Source of the DNA: Mesorhizobium sp. WSM4904
Lineage (GTDB): Bacteria; Pseudomonadota; Alphaproteobacteria; Rhizobiales; Rhizobiaceae
DNA length: 64,000 nt
Direction: 5' to 3'
Assembly: GCF_029674545.1 (NCBI RefSeq)
Contig: NZ_CP121354.1
Span: 4,473,001-4,537,000, forward strand
Shown here: in pieces, positions 1-9,476 of the stretch
Layout of the letters: each line of letters opens with the position of its first letter
Numbering within the stretch: position 1 is the stretch's first letter
Program-made: the position numbers and the translations under genes
Notes under the pieces: model-generated
Databases searched by the model: none
What the model saw: only the letters and a program-made list of their open reading frames with translations
Told to the model about the DNA's origin: nothing

Positions 1-46
1 CTAGGGTGCGTGTCGAATCACAAAGCCGCCCGGCAAGGAGACGGTC

Positions 47-1867
47 ATGGACCGCGTTCTCGTTCGGCTGATCGCCGCGACCTCGTTTCTGGCCCTCTCG
101 CTTCTTCCGGCTTTATCCGAGCCGAAGCACGGCATCGCCATGCAGGGCGAGCCGGCGCTGCCGGCGGACTACACGCATTTCGACTACGTCAATCCCGATG
201 CGCCGAAGGGCGGCAGCGTCACCTATTGCGTCGTCGGCAGTTTCGACAATCTCAATCCCTTCATCTTGAAGAGCTTGCGCACCACCGCGCGCGGCATGAT
301 CGACACGGTCTACGGCAACCTCGTCTTCGAGCCGCTGATGCAGCGCAACTACAACGAGCCATTCAGTCTCTACGGCCTGCTCGCCGACAGCGCCGACATG
401 GATCCGGAGCGCAAGAGCATCGAGTTCCATCTCAATCCCGATGCCAAATGGTCTGACGGCCAGCCGGTGACGCCGGAGGATGTGCTGTTCACTTATGATG
501 TCTTCACCGACAAGGGCCGCCCGCCCTACAGTGATCGCATGAGCATGATCGCCAAGCTGGAGAAGACTGGCGAACATAGCGTGAAGTTCACCTTCAACGA
601 CAAGGCCAATCGCGAATTTCCGCTGATCGTCGCGCTGACGCCGATCATCCCCAAGCACGCCTTCGACAAGGACACCTTCGACAAGACCACGTTGAAGCCG
701 CTGATCGGCAGCGGCCCCTATACCGTGGACAAGGTGCAGCCCGGACAGCGCATCGTCTTCAAGCGCAATCCTGATTATTGGGGCAAGGATATCCCCTCGA
801 AGCGCGGCTTCGACAATTTCGACCAGATCACCATCGAGTATTTCCTCAACGCCAATGCCAAGACGGAAGCGTTCAAAAAGGGCATCTGCGCCCTCGATGA
901 CGAGACCGATCCGGTCAAGCGCGACCGCGATGTCGACTTCCCGGCCTTTCGCAAGGGCGATGTGAAGCAGGAATATTTCGACACCGGCATACCGCCGGTG
1001 GTTACCGGCTTCCTGTTCAACACCAGGCTGCCGAAGTTTTCCAATCCGGTCGTGCGGCGCGCGCTCGGCATGCTCTATGATTTCGAGTGGGCGAACAAGA
1101 ATCTGTTCGCCGGCAAGTTCAACCGCACCATGAGCTTTTGGCAGAACTCCGAGCTGTCAGCGCTCGGCCATCCGGCCGACGACCGGGAGAAGGCGCTGCT
1201 TGCCCCCTACCCCGGCAAGGTGCCCGCCGAGGTGATGGACGGCACCTGGCGGCCGCCGGTCACCGATGGCTCCGGCCAGGACCGCAAGGTGCTGCGGGCG
1301 GCGTTCGAACTGCTGAAAGGCGCCGGCTATCACGTGGAGGACGGCCGGATGCTCGATCCACAGGGAAATCCTTTCGGCCTCGAGATCATGACCTCATCGC
1401 AGGATGAGGAGCGGCTTGCGGCCCTTTATCAGCGCACGCTGGAGAAGATTGGCATCGACGTCACCATCCGCAGCCTCGACGGCGACCAGATCCAGTCGCG
1501 CAAGCAGCGCTTCGACTTCGAGGTTCTGATCGGCACTAGCGGCTTCAACAATTCGCTGTCGCCCGGCAGCGAGCAGGTTGGGCGCTGGGGATCTGTCGCG
1601 GCCAAGCAGGAGGGCTCGTTCAACCTGGCGGGCGTCGCCGACCCTGCGGTCGACGCGGCGATCAACGCGATGCTGAACGCACGCACCAAGGAAGACTATG
1701 TCGCCGCTGTGCGCGTCCTCGATCGGCTGCTGATCTCCGGCAACTACATCGTGCCGATGCAGTACAACACGCAGCAGTGGCTTGCTTACTGGAACTACCT
1801 GGAACACCCGCAAAAGACTCCCATATTCGGCTATCAGCTGCCGACGTGGTGGCGAAAGCCCAATTGA
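47..1867 (+). CDS. Extracellular solute-binding protein, family 5 (YejA-like)
   Basis: Periplasmic substrate-binding component of a peptide/microcin-C-type ABC importer, 606 aa. The N-terminus is a signal peptide (hydrophobic stretch around residues 8-24). It is followed by the HGIAMQGEPALP and YVNPDAPKGG signatures of the YejA branch of the SBP_bac_5 family, and the length fits that family. The ATG is preceded by AAGGAG 6-8 bases upstream, which fixes the start. No permease genes follow in the window; yejA-type binding proteins usually sit upstream of yejBEF, so any partners would lie to the left or elsewhere. The next gene starts 25 bases downstream and could be co-transcribed. The substrate is inferred only at family level. 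Confidence 0.9.
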   Translation: MDRVLVRLIAATSFLALSLLPALSEPKHGIAMQGEPALPADYTHFDYVNPDAPKGGSVTYCVVGSFDNLNPFILKSLRTTARGMIDTVYGNLVFEPLMQRNYNEPFSLYGLLADSADMDPERKSIEFHLNPDAKWSDGQPVTPEDVLFTYDVFTDKGRPPYSDRMSMIAKLEKTGEHSVKFTFNDKANREFPLIVALTPIIPKHAFDKDTFDKTTLKPLIGSGPYTVDKVQPGQRIVFKRNPDYWGKDIPSKRGFDNFDQITIEYFLNANAKTEAFKKGICALDDETDPVKRDRDVDFPAFRKGDVKQEYFDTGIPPVVTGFLFNTRLPKFSNPVVRRALGMLYDFEWANKNLFAGKFNRTMSFWQNSELSALGHPADDREKALLAPYPGKVPAEVMDGTWRPPVTDGSGQDRKVLRAAFELLKGAGYHVEDGRMLDPQGNPFGLEIMTSSQDEERLAALYQRTLEKIGIDVTIRSLDGDQIQSRKQRFDFEVLIGTSGFNNSLSPGSEQVGRWGSVAAKQEGSFNLAGVADPAVDAAINAMLNARTKEDYVAAVRVLDRLLISGNYIVPMQYNTQQWLAYWNYLEHPQKTPIFGYQLPTWWRKPN

Positions 1868-1892
1868 CCTCTCGACCAATCAGGAGACGAGC

Positions 1893-2573
1893 ATGAGCGC
1901 CGAGAACTCGATCACCGTCGATGTGGTGTCCGATGTCGTCTGCCCCTGGTGCTTCATCGGTCAGAAGCGGCTGGACAAGGCGATTGCCGCTGTCGGCGAT
2001 GTCGGGGTGCACGTCCGCTGGCGGCCGTTCCAGCTCGATCCGACCATTCCGCAAGCAGGCGTGGATCGCCGCGAATACCTGCTGGGCAAATTCGGCAGCG
2101 ACGAGCGCATTCGTCAGATCCATGCGCGCATAGAGCCGCTCGGCGAAGCGGAAGGCATCCATTTCGCCTTCGCCGCCATCAAGGTCGCGCCCAACACACT
2201 GGACGCGCACCGCGTCATCCGTTGGGCGGGCGCCGCCGGCGAGGACGCGCAGAACCGGCTGGTGCGCCGCCTCTTCCAGCTGAATTTCGAGGAAGGCGCC
2301 AATCTCGGCGACCATGGCGTGCTGGCCGAAGCCGCCCGCGAGGCCGGCATGGACGCTTCCGTGGTCGAGACGCTGCTGCCCACGGACGCCGATATCGACG
2401 CCGTGCGCAACGAGATCGCCACCGCCTCGCGCATGGGCATCACCGGCGTGCCCTGCTTCCTGCTCGAAGGCAAATATGCCGTGATGGGTGCGCAGGACGC
2501 CGACACGCTTGCCGACGCCATTCGCCAGATCGCTCAGGCCAAGGCGCGTGGCGAGTTGGAAACAGCGGGCTAA
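1893..2573 (+). CDS. DsbA family oxidoreductase (FrnE-like)
   Basis: Thioredoxin-fold protein of the FrnE/2-hydroxychromene-2-carboxylate isomerase group, 226 aa. It opens with VDVVSDVVCPWCFIG, giving a CPWC redox motif near residue 15, and has the cis-Pro loop GITGVPCFLL near residue 180. There is no signal peptide, so it is probably a cytosolic disulfide isomerase or oxidoreductase. The ATG at 1893 follows CAGGAGACGAGC. A longer reading frame begins upstream inside the preceding gene but lacks a ribosome site. Its close spacing behind the solute-binding protein suggests a shared transcript; the substrate is unknown. Confidence 0.88.
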   Translation: MSAENSITVDVVSDVVCPWCFIGQKRLDKAIAAVGDVGVHVRWRPFQLDPTIPQAGVDRREYLLGKFGSDERIRQIHARIEPLGEAEGIHFAFAAIKVAPNTLDAHRVIRWAGAAGEDAQNRLVRRLFQLNFEEGANLGDHGVLAEAAREAGMDASVVETLLPTDADIDAVRNEIATASRMGITGVPCFLLEGKYAVMGAQDADTLADAIRQIAQAKARGELETAG

Positions 2574-3016
2574 GCCGACGTCATTTTGCCGACGCAGCTC
2601 GGCTCGACGCAGGAGGCAGGAAAGCTCCGGGCGGCTGTTTTTTCGACCTTGCGGTCGCCTCCCCGGTCGCGAAACCACGTCGTTTCCGTTCACAAAACCG
2701 TGTTTTTGCTTTCCCTAACGGAAAGTCGGCGTTGCCTCGGATTCTTACCCCAACCCGCTGGAATAAAACATAAAATCGGCACCAGGAGCGCTTGGCCGAC
2801 GAGGCTCCTCTGTTGCCCTCGCGCCACGACGGGTAACCCTGTTCACATTCGGGGGCAGAAAATTAATGGAAAATGATCAATTGGTGTTACCATGTGTAAC
2901 AAAACAAGAAAGGTTTGGGCGGGATCGTGATTCGGGTCGGCAGACCGCGACGTACAATACCGGAGCAAACATCCAGCGAGGCGGCAAAGCCCTCGCGCCT
3001 GACGCCGGTATCGTCG
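2574..3016. other. Intergenic leader with two inverted repeats
   Basis: A 443-base stretch with no convincing gene, rich in AT compared with its surroundings. It contains the inverted repeat TTTCCGTT (2683-2690) / AACGGAAA (2717-2724) and the palindrome GTTAC-CATGT-GTAAC at 2886-2900. The latter lies about 117 bases before the ABC transporter start and is a candidate regulator site. A longer reading frame opening with TTG at 2915 could extend the downstream gene, but that extension reads as low-complexity R/P/S sequence. Confidence 0.5.
2886..2900. promoter_or_regulatory. Palindrome GTTAC-N5-GTAAC upstream of BacA-like gene
   Basis: A perfect 5-bp inverted repeat with a 5-base spacer in AT-rich DNA upstream of the BacA-related transporter. 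It resembles a dimeric repressor operator. No matching regulator gene is adjacent, so the assignment is tentative. Confidence 0.3.
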
Positions 3017-4906
3017 ATGCGTACATTCTGGGGGCTGATGCGAGCCTACTGGTTCTCCGACCGCTGGAAGGAAGCCTGGACCCTCACTCTCGTCATCGCA
3101 TTGCTTACGGCGCTCTCCAGCAAGGCCGGCGTGTGGTTTGCCATGGCATCGGGCGAGCTGGTGAATTCGATCGCCTTCTTCCACGACGCTGCCAACACCA
3201 ATCCGCTCCAGACGCTTCTGACCAATGCCGGCATATTGATGCTGCTGGTGGTGCTCAAGGACGCCGGCTTCACCGGCGTGCGCAATCTCGTCTCCGCCAC
3301 GCTGCACCGCAAATGGCGCGGATGGCTGAACAACCAATTCAACCAGGCGCTGCTCGACGGCAACCATACCCATTTCCATGCCCAGCATGGCTCGGTCGCC
3401 GGCGGTATCGTCGCTCCCGACAACATCGACCAGCGCATCCAGGAATCGATCAAGGACATGACTGGCGGCGCGATCGGCCTCGCCATGGGCGTGCTGGGCG
3501 TGGCGACCTCGCTTTATTTCGTCGGCGAGAATTTGATCGGGGCTTCCGTTGAGGTCAAAGGGCTGGAGTTCCTCGGCAGCTATGGCAGCGCCGTGCTCGC
3601 CTTCCTCGCGGTCGCCACCTACGTGCCGCTCAACACCTGGATTGCGGTGAAGCTCGGCGGCATGCTCGAGCGCCTCAACATCCGCATGCAGCAGGCCGAG
3701 GGCAGCTATCGCGGCGAACTGACGACCTTCCTGCGCCGCAGCTTCCATGTCGCTGCCTCGCACGGCGAGGATGTGCAGAAAACGATGCACGACAAACTCT
3801 ATGTCGACATCGACAAGACCTGGGGGCGGCTGAACGTCGTCAACACCAGCTACATGTCGTTCGAGCTGATCTACAATTTCATCGGCGCCCGCATCGTCTC
3901 CTACGGACCCGGTCTGGTGCCGTTTATCCACAATGGCTTCGACCTGAAGGGCTACATAACCGGTTCCGAAATGGTCGCCCAGCTGATCAGCCAATGTTCG
4001 TGGTTCATCCATGTCATGCCGGCGATTGCGACGCTGCGAGCCAACAGCCAGCGCGTGACCGAGCTCGCCAGTGCCATCGAGAACGTCCAGCAACCGCAAG
4101 AGTTCTATCGCCAGACCGGCCGTTCGGATTTCAGCTTTGCCAGCCAGAACCCGGTGTTCGGCCTGACCATTCAGAAGCTCGAGCTGGCGCACCAGGGCGA
4201 GGATGCAACGCCCTTCCTCAGCGCCGCCAACCTGCGCTTCCGCCGTGGCGAATGGACCTTCCTCAAGGGCGAGTCCGGATGCGGCAAGACCTCGCTGATC
4301 AAGGCGATCAACGGCCTGTGGCCCTATGGCCGCGGCACCATCGTGTTCCCTGAAGGAGTGACGAAGTTCTACGCCGCCCAGGAGGTCAAGCTGCAGCAGG
4401 TCTCGCTGAAGCAGCTCGTCTGCCTGCCGGGCTCGGAAAACGATCACAGCGACACGCAGGTGGCTGCTGCGCTCCACAAGGCAGGCCTAGGCGAATTCAT
4501 CGGGCACCTTGCCGATGAGAGCCGCGAGGGCAAGATCTGGGATCAGGTTCTGTCGGGCGGCCAGAAGCAGAAGCTGGTGGTCGCCCGCATCATCCTGCAG
4601 CAGCCGGGCCTGTTGTTCCTCGACGAAGCGACCGGCGCGCTCGATCCCGAAGGCAAGACCGCTTTCCACGAGGCGATCAAGGCCAACTGCCCCGAGGTCA
4701 CGGTGATCAGCGTGATGCACGAAGCCATACCGCCGCGGTCGCTGTCCGGAGAGGAATTCTACCACAGCATCGTCGCGATCAACGACGGCGTCGCGACCAA
4801 GAAGCCGCTCGCGCCCACCCTGCCGCGCGAACTCACGACCATCCTCGTGCAGCCTAGGCCGGCCGAGGACAAATGGCTGCGCTTCCGGCGGCTGAAGCAG
4901 AAATAG
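3017..4906 (+). CDS. ABC transporter, fused permease/ATPase, SbmA/BacA-related (BclA/YddA type)
   Basis: Inner-membrane transporter of the ABC_membrane_2 (SbmA/BacA-like fold, ABC-D) family with its own ATPase, about 629 aa. The N-terminal 360 residues hold about six membrane segments. The nucleotide-binding domain has Walker A GESGCGKTSL (near residue 417), signature LSGGQKQKL (near 512) and Walker B LLFLDEATGALD (near 532). I chose ATG 3017 (MRTFWGLMRAYW) because family members start just ahead of the first helix; a TTG at 2915 is an alternative. Relatives such as BclA import antimicrobial or nodule peptides and affect very-long-chain fatty acids in rhizobia. That role is inferred from family only. 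Confidence 0.88.
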   Translation: MRTFWGLMRAYWFSDRWKEAWTLTLVIALLTALSSKAGVWFAMASGELVNSIAFFHDAANTNPLQTLLTNAGILMLLVVLKDAGFTGVRNLVSATLHRKWRGWLNNQFNQALLDGNHTHFHAQHGSVAGGIVAPDNIDQRIQESIKDMTGGAIGLAMGVLGVATSLYFVGENLIGASVEVKGLEFLGSYGSAVLAFLAVATYVPLNTWIAVKLGGMLERLNIRMQQAEGSYRGELTTFLRRSFHVAASHGEDVQKTMHDKLYVDIDKTWGRLNVVNTSYMSFELIYNFIGARIVSYGPGLVPFIHNGFDLKGYITGSEMVAQLISQCSWFIHVMPAIATLRANSQRVTELASAIENVQQPQEFYRQTGRSDFSFASQNPVFGLTIQKLELAHQGEDATPFLSAANLRFRRGEWTFLKGESGCGKTSLIKAINGLWPYGRGTIVFPEGVTKFYAAQEVKLQQVSLKQLVCLPGSENDHSDTQVAAALHKAGLGEFIGHLADESREGKIWDQVLSGGQKQKLVVARIILQQPGLLFLDEATGALDPEGKTAFHEAIKANCPEVTVISVMHEAIPPRSLSGEEFYHSIVAINDGVATKKPLAPTLPRELTTILVQPRPAEDKWLRFRRLKQK

Positions 4907-5185
4907 CAGTCATACCAAGCCTTTGTTCGGTAGCTCGGCGCGGCAATAGCCGTGATCGATCACAGTCTCGCGATCCGACGCGGCTTCGCTCATTTTCCGC
5001 CCTCCTCGCGATTGACTCGGCAAGACGCGCTCCTATGGTGCGCCGGCTCGCAGATTTCCAACCCGAACCCCGCGAGCAGAAAGGTCAACCCGCCATGCCT
5101 GGCGACAGTCACAGTCGAACGCAACCGCCGTCCGCCTTGACGTGACCTGACGGCTCACGTCCTGCCGGACGGCAAGGAGTGAGCC

Positions 5186-6550
5186 ATGAACGAATTCGCA
5201 CCTGTATTGGACGACGAAGCCGTCGCCGTTGCCCGTGTTCTTGCCAACGATCACGTGGCCGACGTCGTCGAAGCCCTCAACCATGAGCCCCGTGAGACGG
5301 CCATAGAGCTGCTCTGCGCGGTGCCGTTCGAGCGGCTGGTCGAAATCTTCGACCAGCCGGAACTTGAAAGCGCGCCGGAGCTCGCCGAAGCCCTGCCGCG
5401 CGCCAAGGCGAGCAAGCTGTTGACCGCTATGTCGGTCGACCGCGCTACCGACATCCTGCGCGAGCTGGACGAGCCGGCCCGTTCCGAGCTGCTTGGCGCG
5501 CTCGCCCCGCCGCTGCGCGCAACGCTGCTTTCCATCCTCGGCTATCCGGAGGACAGCGCCGCCTCGATCATGACGACGGAGTTCGTCAGCGTGCCTTCGG
5601 ACTGGACCGTCGGCCGCACGCTGGACCACATCCGCAAGGTCGAGCGGACGCGCGAGACCGTTTATGCGATCTACATCGTCGATCCCGAGACGCAGTTGCT
5701 GCTGCGCGCGACCGGGCTGCGCCGTCTGATCACCGGGGAGCCTGAAGATACGATCCTGTCGGTGGCGCCGGATCGCGCGCCGGTGACGGTGACGCCGCTC
5801 ACCGATCGCGAAACGCTGGCGCAGACGATTTCCAAATACGACCTGCTTGCCCTGCCGGTCGTCGATCACGGCAAGATCCTCGGCATTGTCACCATCGACG
5901 ACATCATCGATACGATGGTCGAGGAAACGACCGAGGACGTGCATCGTTTCGGCGGCATGGAGGCGCTGGACGAGCCCTATATGAAGATGAGCTTCCTCGC
6001 CATGATCCAGAAGCGGGCGGGCTGGCTCTGCGCGCTGTTCCTCAGCGAGATGCTGACGGCCAACGCCATGCAGAGCTATGAAGGCGAGCTGGAGAAGGCG
6101 ATCGTGCTCACCCTCTTCATCCCGTTGATCATGAGCTCAGGCGGCAATTCCGGCTCGCAGGCGACCTCGCTCGTCATCCGCGCGCTGGCATTGCGCGAGA
6201 TCGGCCTGCGCGACTGGTGGCGGGTTGTGCTCCGCGAGCTGCCTACCGGACTGGTGCTCGGCTCGATCCTTGGCATCGTCGGCATCTGCCGCATCGCGCT
6301 CTGGCAGTATCTCGGCCTCTACGATTACGGCCAGCACTGGGTGCTGATCGCGGCTACCGTCGGTGCCGCGCTGATCGGCATCGTCACCTTCGGCTCGCTG
6401 TCGGGATCGATGCTGCCTTTCGCGCTGAAGCGTATCGGCTTCGACCCGGCGAGCGCCTCGGCGCCGTTCGTCGCCACGCTGGTCGACGTCACCGGGCTGG
6501 TCATCTACTTCTCGGTGGCGCTGGTGATCCTGCGCGGCACCCTGCTTTGA
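5186..6550 (+). CDS. mgtE: Magnesium transporter MgtE
   Basis: Mg2+ channel/transporter, 454 aa, the usual length. An N-terminal superhelical MgtE_N domain (about residues 30-130) is followed by a CBS pair (about 135-255) that senses intracellular Mg2+. A C-terminal domain of five membrane helices (about 275-454) contains the pore signature PLIMSSGGNSGSQ. The start follows GGCAAGGAGTGAGCC. The 279 bases upstream hold no gene and no structure I can recognise as a Mg2+ riboswitch. Confidence 0.95.
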   Translation: MNEFAPVLDDEAVAVARVLANDHVADVVEALNHEPRETAIELLCAVPFERLVEIFDQPELESAPELAEALPRAKASKLLTAMSVDRATDILRELDEPARSELLGALAPPLRATLLSILGYPEDSAASIMTTEFVSVPSDWTVGRTLDHIRKVERTRETVYAIYIVDPETQLLLRATGLRRLITGEPEDTILSVAPDRAPVTVTPLTDRETLAQTISKYDLLALPVVDHGKILGIVTIDDIIDTMVEETTEDVHRFGGMEALDEPYMKMSFLAMIQKRAGWLCALFLSEMLTANAMQSYEGELEKAIVLTLFIPLIMSSGGNSGSQATSLVIRALALREIGLRDWWRVVLRELPTGLVLGSILGIVGICRIALWQYLGLYDYGQHWVLIAATVGAALIGIVTFGSLSGSMLPFALKRIGFDPASASAPFVATLVDVTGLVIYFSVALVILRGTLL

Positions 6551-6574
6551 ACCCGGTCTTCAGCGTCGCCGGTT

Positions 6575-6676
6575 GGAGCAATTCCAGGAAAAGTGCGTAG
6601 CGGTTTTCCGTCCGGAAATGCGGGAAAACAAATATTTGGAGCGGGTCAGCGATCCTACGGAAAACTGAACCGCTCT
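6575..6676 (+). repeat. Dispersed palindromic repeat, family A (copy 1)
   Basis: Begins GAGCAATTCCAGGAAAAGTG, continues through a TTTTCC...GGAAA core, and ends in TGAACCGCTC, which pairs with an internal GAGCGG. The same sequence recurs at 9275-9376 and 38761-38819, with a rearranged form at 62012-62057. It lies between mgtE and the convergent serine hydrolase. Confidence 0.8.
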
Positions 6677-6699
6677 ACCGGCGGCGGTCCTCGCCTGCT

Positions 6700-7848
6700 T
6701 CAGACACCGTAGATCGCGTCGCGCACCGCGTCCGGGAAGTCACCGGCCATGCCTGCGATGGCGGTGTTGGTCAACGCAACTACCGTGAGTTCCGCCGACG
6801 AATCCACGAACCAGGAGTGGCCATAGACGCCGCCCCAGCGCCACGTGCCGACAGCCTGCGGCGTCTGCGCGACGGCAGGGTCGCGGAGAACGGCAAATCC
6901 CAATCCCCAGCCCCAGCCAGGCCTTGTCGTGTCGATGCCCATGATGGCATCGGTAGTCATCGCCCGAGTGGTTTCAGGGCGAAGGACAGGCCCTCCCCCC
7001 GTTCGCACTGCTTCGAGGAGTTTCAGCACGTCGCCGGCAGTGCCGTTCATGCCGGTGCCGCCTGAAGGGAAGGACGCTAGATCGAACGCTCGTGCCGGTG
7101 CGAAGGAGATCAGGCCGTCACCAAACGGCACGAGATGATGCTCGCCCATTCTGACCGGCCCGGACAGCCCGTCCGCGTAAGGGGTCACCAGACGCCTTTC
7201 ATCCCGCACGACAAAGGCGCTGTCGCTCATGCCGAGCGGCTGGGCGATCAGGCGGTCGACCAAATCGGGCAGCGGAGCGCCGGCCGCCCTGGCCATGACC
7301 TCGCCAAGCACGTCCATCGCCACCGAATAGCCCCAGCACGTCCCCGGCGCATAGGAGAGCGGCACCGACGCGATGCGCGCGAGGTTGTCGGCCATCGACA
7401 GCCCCGGCTGGTCGAGCCCATCCGATACGCGAAAGCGCTCATAGGCGTTGCCGGCGGGCTGGGCGAAGCCGTAAGCGAGGCCCGCCGTATGCGTCAGCAA
7501 CTGCCTCACGGTTATGAGCGGCTCTTTTCCATCCGGCAGCCTCGGGCGAAATTCGGGGACGAATCTGGTCACCGGGTCGTGAAGCGCGATGCGCCCAGCC
7601 TCGACCAATGCCATCGCCGCAGCGGCGACAATCGGCTTGGTGACGGAGGACAGCCGGAAGATGGCGTCCTCGGCCATCGGCTTGCCTTGTTCGCGGTCAG
7701 CAAGGCCGAAAGCGCGGCGATAGAGCATGTCGCCGCGCCGAGCGACCAGGATCACGCCGCCTATGATGCGTTGCTCTCCGATCGCCGCGTCGACAACGCG
7801 GTCGATGCGCTGGCCGAAATCGAGATCGAGCGAGGCACCGGCGGACAT
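6700..7848 (-). CDS. Serine hydrolase, beta-lactamase class C family
   Basis: Penicillin-binding-protein-like serine hydrolase (Beta-lactamase/EstB type), 382 aa, without an obvious signal peptide. The catalytic S-x-x-K lies in SSVTKPIVA (near residue 67). The second motif appears as YSV (WGYSVAMDVLG near 173), where Y-A/S-N is usual, so the Asn position is replaced. This is common in esterase-like members. The start codon sits 21 bases after the gor stop codon, so it is probably co-transcribed with gor. The substrate is unknown. Confidence 0.85.
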   Translation of the reverse strand: MSAGASLDLDFGQRIDRVVDAAIGEQRIIGGVILVARRGDMLYRRAFGLADREQGKPMAEDAIFRLSSVTKPIVAAAAMALVEAGRIALHDPVTRFVPEFRPRLPDGKEPLITVRQLLTHTAGLAYGFAQPAGNAYERFRVSDGLDQPGLSMADNLARIASVPLSYAPGTCWGYSVAMDVLGEVMARAAGAPLPDLVDRLIAQPLGMSDSAFVVRDERRLVTPYADGLSGPVRMGEHHLVPFGDGLISFAPARAFDLASFPSGGTGMNGTAGDVLKLLEAVRTGGGPVLRPETTRAMTTDAIMGIDTTRPGWGWGLGFAVLRDPAVAQTPQAVGTWRWGGVYGHSWFVDSSAELTVVALTNTAIAGMAGDFPDAVRDAIYGV

Positions 7849-7869
7849 GGTTACTCCATGAACAGGGCT

Positions 7870-9258
7870 TTACACGCGTTCGCCGTTCTTCACGCGGTAG
7901 GTCGGCTTGTACATGGTGACCAATTCCTCCGCCGCTGTCGGGTGTACGGCCATGGTGCGGTCGAAATCGTCCTTGGTGACACCGGCCTTCAGCGGAATGC
8001 CGAGAAGCTGCGCCATCTCGCCGGCGTCGGGGCCGAGGATATGAGCGCCGATCACTTTCCGCGAGGTGCCGTCGACCACCAGCTTCATCAGCATCTTCTC
8101 GTCGCGGCCGGACAGCGTGTGCCGCATCGGACGGAAGGAGGCACGGTAGATCTCGATGTCCGGGAAGCGCTTGATCGCCTCATCCTCGGACAGGCCGACC
8201 GTGCCGATCTCGGGCTGCGAGAATACGGCCGTCGGAATGGTGTCGTGGTCCGGCGCCGTCGGGTTGCCCTTGAAGGCGGTTTCGATGAAGCACATCGCTT
8301 CGTGGATGGCCACCGGCGTCAGCTGCACGCGGTGGGTGACGTCGCCGATCGCCCAGATGTTGTCGATGTTGGTGCGGGAATATTCGTCGACGACGATCGC
8401 GCCCGTCTTTCCGAGTTCCACGCCGACGCCTTCGAGCCCCATATTTTCCGTGTTTGGAATGCGACCGATCGCCAGCATGACCTGGTCGACCGTCAGCGTC
8501 TGGCCGCTGGAAAGCAGCACATCCAGCCTGCCCGCCGGGGTCTTGCGCACCCATTCGGAAACCGCGTGGCAAAGGATCCTTATCCCCTTCTTCTCCATCG
8601 TCTCGTGCAGCGAGCGGCGAAGGTCCATGTCGAAGCGCGACAGGATCTCCTGGCCGCGATAGACAAGCGTGGTCTCCACACCTAAGCCATGGAAAATGTT
8701 GGCAAATTCGACGGCTATGTAGCCGCCGCCCTCGATCATGATCGCTTTCGGCAGCTCCTTCAGGTCGAAGGCCTCGTTGGAGAAGATGCAATACTCGTGG
8801 CCGGAAAGCGCCGGATGCGGCGCCGGCCTGCCGCCCGTGGCGATCACGATCTGATCGGCGCTGACGGTGCGGTCTTCGGCGACCAGATATATGGAATGCG
8901 GTTCGACCAGCACGGCGCGCGAGTGGAAGGTCTCGCCGCCCGCGCCCACGACATTCTTCTTGTAGATCGCCTCCAGCCTGGCGATTTCCTTGTCCTTGTT
9001 CGCGACAAGCGTCGGCCAGTCGAAGCTTGCCTCTGGCACGGTCCAGCCATAACCGGCCGCGTCGGCAAAATGCTCGGGAAATTGCGAGGCATAGACGTAG
9101 AGCTTCTTCGGCACGCAGCCGCGGATGACGCAGGTACCGCCGTAGCGATACTCCTCGGCGATGGCGACGCGCTTGCCGAGGGATGCCGCCACACGGGCCG
9201 CCCTCACGCCGCCTGAGCCGCCGCCGATGACGAAGAGATCATAGTCGTAACCGGCCAT
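7870..9258 (-). CDS. gor: Glutathione-disulfide reductase
   Basis: Cytosolic FAD/NADPH enzyme that reduces GSSG, 462 aa. It has the N-terminal FAD-binding GGGSGG, the redox pair GGTCVIRGCVPKK (C-x4-C near residue 45), the NADPH dinucleotide fold GGGYIAVEFA, and a C-terminal HPTAAEE carrying the catalytic His. ATG 9258 follows GCAGGAGCCCTCCG on the minus strand; an upstream extension of 33 codons has no ribosome site. It lies downstream of rpiA and DUF2059 on the same strand, but a terminator-like hairpin and a family A repeat separate it from them. Confidence 0.95.
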   Translation of the reverse strand: MAGYDYDLFVIGGGSGGVRAARVAASLGKRVAIAEEYRYGGTCVIRGCVPKKLYVYASQFPEHFADAAGYGWTVPEASFDWPTLVANKDKEIARLEAIYKKNVVGAGGETFHSRAVLVEPHSIYLVAEDRTVSADQIVIATGGRPAPHPALSGHEYCIFSNEAFDLKELPKAIMIEGGGYIAVEFANIFHGLGVETTLVYRGQEILSRFDMDLRRSLHETMEKKGIRILCHAVSEWVRKTPAGRLDVLLSSGQTLTVDQVMLAIGRIPNTENMGLEGVGVELGKTGAIVVDEYSRTNIDNIWAIGDVTHRVQLTPVAIHEAMCFIETAFKGNPTAPDHDTIPTAVFSQPEIGTVGLSEDEAIKRFPDIEIYRASFRPMRHTLSGRDEKMLMKLVVDGTSRKVIGAHILGPDAGEMAQLLGIPLKAGVTKDDFDRTMAVHPTAAEELVTMYKPTYRVKNGERV

Positions 9259-9274
9259 CGGAGGGCTCCTGCTA

Positions 9275-9376
9275 GGGCAATTCCAGGAAAAGCGCGCAGC
9301 GGCTTCCGCCCGGGATTGCGTGAGAACAAATATTTGGGGCTCGGAGCGGTTCAACAAAGCCGAACCGCTCCGAGCG
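9275..9376 (+). repeat. Dispersed palindromic repeat, family A (copy 2)
   Basis: A near match to the copy at 6575: GGGCAATTCCAGGAAAAGCG, then AGAACAAATATTTGG, ending in the perfect inverted pair CGGAGCGGTTC / GAACCGCTCCG. It lies between the DUF2059 gene and gor. Confidence 0.8.
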
Positions 9377-9410
9377 ATAACGATCGCGTCAGAGGTAGGC
9401 TGCCAGTAAG

Positions 9411-9438
9411 CAAAAGAAAAGCCCGGGAAACCCGGGCT
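9411..9438 (-). terminator. Rho-independent terminator after DUF2059 gene
   Basis: On the minus strand, stem AGCCCGGG / CCCGGGCT (9420-9438) with a 3-base loop is followed by TTTTCTTTTGC. It lies about 40 bases past the DUF2059 stop codon. Confidence 0.75.
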
Positions 9439-9476
9439 CCTCTGGTCCAGTTTGGCCGTGGCCGATTTGAAGCAGG

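Noticed and set aside
2843..4477. Long minus-strand frame opposite the BacA-related gene
   Set aside because: It is a GC-rich antisense shadow of low-complexity, His/Arg/Asp-rich sequence with no ribosome site, while the plus strand has a full ABC transporter.
4907..5185. Mg2+-sensing riboswitch ahead of mgtE
   Set aside because: No recognisable M-box or ykoK-type conserved blocks could be found by eye in the 279-base space.
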